DNA of 64,000 nucleotides. Source: Juglans regia (lineage: Eukaryota; Streptophyta; Magnoliopsida; Fagales; Juglandaceae). Positions 60,301-64,000 of this stretch are shown here, one piece after another (the first letter of the stretch is position 1; each line of letters begins with the position of its first letter). A model generated the notes under the pieces. It ran no database searches, was not told the DNA's origin, and saw only the letters and a program-made list of their open reading frames with translations. Both the position numbers and the translations under genes were made by a program. The stretch lies in assembly GCF_001411555.2 (NCBI RefSeq), contig NC_049903.1, positions 33,166,145-33,230,144 on the forward strand, given 5' to 3'.

Positions 60301-60729
60301 CATGGTAATGGCAGCGAAAGTGAATTGGAAGTAAACGAGCGAGGCCATCGGATAAAAGGGCTCAACGGTCTCCTCACGGCCACCTTCAGTAGTGTGCTTA
60401 CTCTCGGGGACTCTGGCCTGGTGGACGAGGAACTTTTGGCCAAGAGCGGGTGCGCCCTTTCCCCAGAAGGGGAGGAGTTCGTCACCGAAGGCCATGCGGT
60501 AGCAGACGAGGACCCAGCAGATAAGCACAGCGGCGAAGGCGTAGAGAGCCATGAAGGCCGAGTTTACTGCCCATTTCTTCTTGACGATGCTGGCATAGAG
60601 GATGACCAGGCCCGGCATGCTCTGGAGGCCTACGAGAGTCGACGCCGTCATTTGCCATGCGTTGTCGCCCTTGTTTAGCCATACTGGCACGGCTGGACTG
60701 ACAGCTCCGTAGGCCGGTGTGGTGTTCAT
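55476..60729 (-). CDS. AMT2: AMT2-type ammonium transporter B
   Basis: Four exons on the - strand, 60729-60094, 59941-59656, 59295-59192 and 55913-55476, 487 aa, intact, all GT-AG and in phase. Start ATG at 60729 (MNTTPAYG). Features: [81 protein letters not shown], and a C-terminus [20 protein letters not shown] ending GARGVTINL, a close match to plant AMT2 as I know it. D191 and the twin histidines H199 and H353 are kept. Role: high-affinity ammonium uptake or retrieval at the plasma membrane as a trimer. A loop after KGAPALG carries an acidic stretch ([14 protein letters not shown]) that looks longer than in transporter A. Intron 3 is 3278 bp and holds a retroposon (58061-58910), MITE remnants and TA repeats; introns 1 and 2 are short. 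Exon 2 has the same 286-base length as in A. Confidence 0.96.
56925..57065. mobile_element. CTCATC-type MITE remnant in transporter B intron 3
   Basis: Reads AAACTATCTCATCTCATTTTATCTCATT... AATATTAAAATAATAATAATATTAAA, the family signature. A weaker relative lies at 57640-57850 in the same intron. TA microsatellites (57109-57147, 57342-57390) flank it. Confidence 0.45.
58061..58910 (+). mobile_element. Non-coding retroposon, copy C, with 15-bp target duplication
   Basis: 850 bp flanked by GAAATATATGATCTT at 58046-58060 and 58911-58925. It contains GGATGGGAGCTTCGGCTCCC near 58138, a GC-rich body, TTAGTCGGGATATGG, CTAACGATTGTAATTGACTT, TTAATGAAGGG and an A-rich tail (AAAAATAAAAAAAA). It shares its 3' half with copy A at 1-706. 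The same 15-mer occurs a third time at 58007-58021, followed by CCTTT and an A run of 21. It lies in intron 3 of transporter B, in the opposite orientation to the gene. No protein is recognised. Confidence 0.8.
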
Positions 60730-60872
60730 GTGGCTGATCTAGCCGATCGGGGTAATTAAGCTACGTACGAGTTCGAGGTTTGGTTCTTCAGCCACCGCAA
60801 ATCTATATATATATATATATATAGAAATTAAGCTTTCTCCTCCCTAGCTAGCCGGTCCCTTTGTAGTTGGGT

Positions 60873-60903
<31 letters not shown>

Positions 60904-61923
60904 TTGATGTAGATTAATGCTCGATGGAGAGTCCGTCGACGGTCTTTTGTTGACTGCGTGATGGAATTAAATTCTTAGGAGGCTTCGTGTGAAAATTCAG
61001 TTGCAACTTGCTTTTTACATATGGCGGCTATAGTGAGAAAACTTAACCAAAAAAGAAAAAAAGAAAAGAGGGATTTCGGCCGAGTTGGAGAGATATATAT
61101 ATATATATCTAATTTCCAACAAAAAAAAAAACAAACGTCATTTGGTTTTTTCCACCTGTCCAACGTGAAATCGTCGTGAAGTTGCATTTGGACGATGACT
61201 CGAGGTACGGAACCGTGTGGGATGGGATCGCACGTGCATGTACGGATTCTTTATCCATGGCTCTTGGGGCTAACTCATGCAAGCTTTGACTGACCAACAT
61301 TTTTGGTCCTTTTTTTTTTTTCCTTCTCTCGCGACAATTCCTTCTATTTCAAGAAGCAAGTACTTATCTAGCTCCTTGAGTATTTTTTTTTTTTTTTTTT
61401 ATAGCAATCTCCTTAATTGAGTATTAATTAATCATGTTGTTCATAAAGTGACAATTACGGTAGGCGGACTTCATATAAATATCTCTCTTTCACTTAGAAT
61501 TGAATCTTTTTTCAATAAGAGTGATGCTATATACCGTACCTACATCTCATTTTCATCATAGTACATAAAATTAATGTTATACTTTTCTCATTTTTGCATA
61601 ATCACTTTTTAAAGAAAAATTTAAAGGTTGATTGGTAAGTAGTACTGGACGGATCAGCTGAGTGCGGTTATACGTAGAATTTTCTTTCCAATATTAAGCA
61701 TGCATGTCGTTTTGTTTTCCCAAAAAATCCCACATTTGGTTTGGAGCTGATCAGTGGTAATTATAAGATCACTTGAGCATAACACGCATGCATGCAGTCC
61801 CGACTCCCTACTTTTAAGTTATGCAGATCAGATCTTGACTACACGAGTTGATCAGGAGTACTTAATGCAACATTTATATCGGAACATGTACTCATATATG
61901 ATCATATAGATCAATGTAATTAT
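60730..61923 (-). promoter_or_regulatory. Upstream region of transporter B, with GA repeat
   Basis: About 1.2 kb between the ATG of transporter B and the 3' end of the Nudix gene. A GA microsatellite at 60872-60903 (CT in the transcript sense) lies about 140 bases upstream of the ATG and a TATA-rich stretch at 60803-60822 is closer; CT-rich leaders are common in plant genes. Exact promoter elements cannot be fixed. No ORF of note. Confidence 0.4.
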
Positions 61924-62182
61924 TCAAGTATATAGTAGATTTGCAATTGTTTGGAAGTCAGGGAGATGGGCCTCGAAACACGGAGAACGCTGGTAGATAA
62001 TAGATGCTACGCGAATAAGGATGCAGCTTGCTGTTAAACCCCATATGAGGAAACCACCTTTCTCACATTTGAAATCAAATAGATGAAGAATGTACTTGCT
62101 ACCCATCCACTCCCTTGCTTCACATCTATGATTATCTTCCTACAAGACATTATAAGAAAATTAACCATATAATATATTAGAA

Positions 62183-62331
62183 AAAATCTATTCATCATTT
62201 CAAGTCTCATCATCCTATGATGTGGCATTAAATTATAGGTTTACAAGTGCAATGTAATAAATAATTTCCAATCATTTATTGCCACATCATAAGATGATGG
62301 AAGTTGAGATCGATGATGAGTAATTTAGTGT
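62183..62331. mobile_element. Short inverted-repeat MITE in the Nudix last intron region
   Basis: Inverted arms: ATTCATCATTTCAAG, CATCATCCTATGATGTGGC on the left and GCCACATCATAAGATGATGG, CGATGATGAG on the right, separated by about 55 AT-rich bases. About 150 bp in all. No clear target duplication. Confidence 0.6.
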
Positions 62332-62989
62332 TAATTTGGTGCTAGCAGTACTGAACTAGCTAGCTAGTACACCTAGCTATCAGAGTTGGGTAATATTAAT
62401 AGACCATTTGTCTAAAAATGTTAGCACGTATGAGAAACATTGATCTTGCTTAATTAGAGTTTTGGCCGGGGGTGGGTGGGGATCATATATATGTATGCAG
62501 CGCCCTTGCTACAGCTGACTGCAGGGACTTAAGTACTCTTTAGTTTTTGCAACAAGGCCGGGAGACGTACGTTAATCTCACAATAGGTTGTTGTCTTGAT
62601 CCCAATGAAAGAAATGTCTTTGATGTGCTAAGCCGTACGTTCATGTGCAGAATCTACATATATGGGGTTGGGGTATGCATTAATTTTATCAAATGGATCA
62701 TTAGGTTTGTCGGATATTGTCTGCATGCACTTTCCGGTTAACCCAAGCATTATATATCGATCATCATAACTCTAATGCTATGGCCCATACGTACCCGATT
62801 ATTATCTATCTACTTTATTGAGAGACTTTCAAAAAGCAAGTTTAATTCATTTCTGCCTTCTCTGCTGAGCAAAGTTTTGTAACGACCCATGCATGTGATA
62901 TACAAAGTGCGCATTTATATAAAACCATCCTTTTTAGATGTTTAGAAATTATTTGCTATTTTTTTTTATTTATCTGACATCATTTAAGA

Positions 62990-63180
62990 ATCATTTGGAT
63001 ATAGAAACGGTTTCATCTCATCTTATCATTATAATTTTTTCAAATTCTCACATAAAATTTAATATATAATTCAACTTTTTCAAATCTCAAAACAATAATA
63101 ATATTAAAAAAATAATATTCTAATAAAATTTTATTTAACTTTTATTTAAAACTATCTCATCTCATCTCATATCCCGGGCT
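62990..63180. mobile_element. CTCATC-type MITE in the Nudix intron
   Basis: Starts ATTTGGATATAGAAACGG, TTTCATCTCATCTTATCATT, with AATTCAACTTTTTCAAATCT and CAAAACAATAATAATATTAA, and ends CTATCTCATCTCATCTCATA. This is the best-kept copy of the family besides that at 37316-37535. Confidence 0.6.
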
Positions 63181-64000
63181 TTAATGTTATCAAAAAATGT
63201 CCCTGCAAGTTGTGTTGCCAGCCGGGAAGCTAATTACCAAACAACCGTTTGGTTTATCAGACACTAGTTATTTTCATGCTTTTGTTCTTATTCACTCGGA
63301 TTGTTATCTTGTTTTAAACATTTTAAGAGCACGCAGGTTGAAAGTAGTGCAAATTCTAATATAAAATGCTTGAAAACATGATATGGTGGTGCATGTCTAA
63401 TGAAACGATGATAACTCGAAAAGTGATGGATATTATTTATCTTTTCAATAAGAATGGTTGATATGGGACTTGAGTCTGGTGGGAGCATAAATGGAACACA
63501 AAACATGACACCACACCCCGGCCGGCGGTCTCTTTCCTTGGTCCCTTTCTTACCTGCAAGGAGCATCGAAAATATTATCAACTTCATCTGTATTGAGTGA
63601 AGGCCTGAAATTTCATTTCCTAGCAAGTAGGCCTACCACAGGGACAACCTTGTGTAGGTGCTGCATGCATGATCATCAAGTGACATAACAAAAAATGATA
63701 TTCAGCTAATTCAAAACAAGATATCAAATGAAAAATCATCAAATATGATATGAACCACACATGCAGCTAGCACCTGAGAAATAAAAGGCTCTAAAGTGGC
63801 AGCAACTCGAACCAGATTAGGTTCCAATCCTATCTCTTCCATGGCTTCTCTTAATGCAGTAGCCGAGTCATCTGCATCTCCTTTCTCAAATTTCCCACCA
63901 GGCAAAGCTACATCCCCTGTTTGTCACATGGAAACATACATCGCATCAATTCATGCACTCCTGTAATTATTTCAATATATACTTTTTCTGTGCCAACATG

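Larger units (their letters stand above)
61924..63916 (-). pseudogene. Nudix hydrolase, CoA-pyrophosphatase type (NUDT11/15/22-like), 3' part, probably broken
   Basis: Three exons are visible on the - strand. 63916-63774: Nudix box (LPGGKFEKGDADDSATAL, REAMEEIGL) then VAATLEPFISQ. 63660-63554: HLHKVVPVVGLLARK, stop, NFRPSLNTDEVDNIFDAP. 62139-61924: EDNHRCEAREWMGSKYILHL, then FLIWGLTASCILIRVASIIY and a normal stop. This order and the WGLTA tail match plant Nudix hydrolases that cleave CoA and derivatives. The 5' exons lie beyond the window. Damage: a TGA at 63615-63613 in the middle exon, and that exon ends two bases into a codon whereas the last exon begins in phase 0, so one base seems lost. 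A few residues usually found after FDAPL are missing. Two MITEs lie in the 1.4 kb last intron. Confidence 0.8.

Noticed and set aside
60325..60678. 117-codon open frame on the + strand
   Set aside because: It is the shadow of exon 1 of transporter B, which is clearly coding on the - strand.
31087..60729. The two ammonium transporters as part of the same recent duplication
   Set aside because: They differ strongly in sequence and intron number and lie outside the 5-kb repeated segment.

Overview
The window is nuclear DNA from a eudicot plant, most likely a woody one. It has intron-containing genes with GT-AG junctions, AT-rich spacers full of microsatellites, and plant-type transposons of almost every class (CACTA, Ty1/copia, L1-type LINEs, a tRNA-derived SINE, Tourist and Mutator-like MITEs, FAR1/MULE coding remnants). 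A small repeat family with CTCATC runs and a GTTTGGAG / CTCCAAAC border recurs at about six places; it resembles repeats I associate with Fagales (walnut, hickory, oak), but the species is inference only.

Four host genes are supported. (1) A BAG-family co-chaperone regulator on the + strand (27206-30551, four exons, ubiquitin-like domain then BAG domain). (2) An intact AMT2/MEP-type ammonium transporter on the - strand (31087-32718, three exons, 478 aa), convergent with BAG. (3) A second AMT2-type ammonium transporter on the - strand (55476-60729, four exons, 487 aa), with a 3.3 kb third intron holding retroposon and MITE insertions. (4) The 3' part of a Nudix hydrolase of the CoA-pyrophosphatase type on the - strand (61924 to beyond 63916), which has an in-frame stop and looks broken. 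A fifth, weaker candidate is a two-exon small GRF zinc-finger protein at 2127-2746. The two transporters are paralogues on the same strand, 23 kb apart; they would import ammonium at the plasma membrane, and they differ by one intron.

Layout. 1-8 kb: a retroposon copy, the GRF gene, a decayed FAR1-RELATED-SEQUENCE pseudogene, a minisatellite and a MITE. 8.2-18.5 kb: one CACTA transposon (8232-18496, terminal inverted repeats, 3-bp target duplication ACC) that carries a LINE fragment, a decayed copia element and decayed transposon genes. 18.9-26.9 kb: LINE 3' end, retroposon, nested MITEs, and a SINE split by a Tourist-like MITE. 27-32.7 kb: BAG and the first transporter. 34.5-45.1 kb: a 5 kb segment present twice around an exactly 100-N gap; this is best read as two unmerged allelic contig ends, not a real duplication. 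45-54.7 kb: two degenerate LINEs, both on the - strand. 55-64 kb: second transporter and Nudix gene.

I did not find a new multi-gene system. The most useful results are the probable assembly duplication, the datable nests of transposons with readable target duplications, two families of roughly 0.8 kb non-coding retroposons, a long foldback in BAG intron 1, and the broken Nudix gene. All calls are from reading the sequence; no database search was run.
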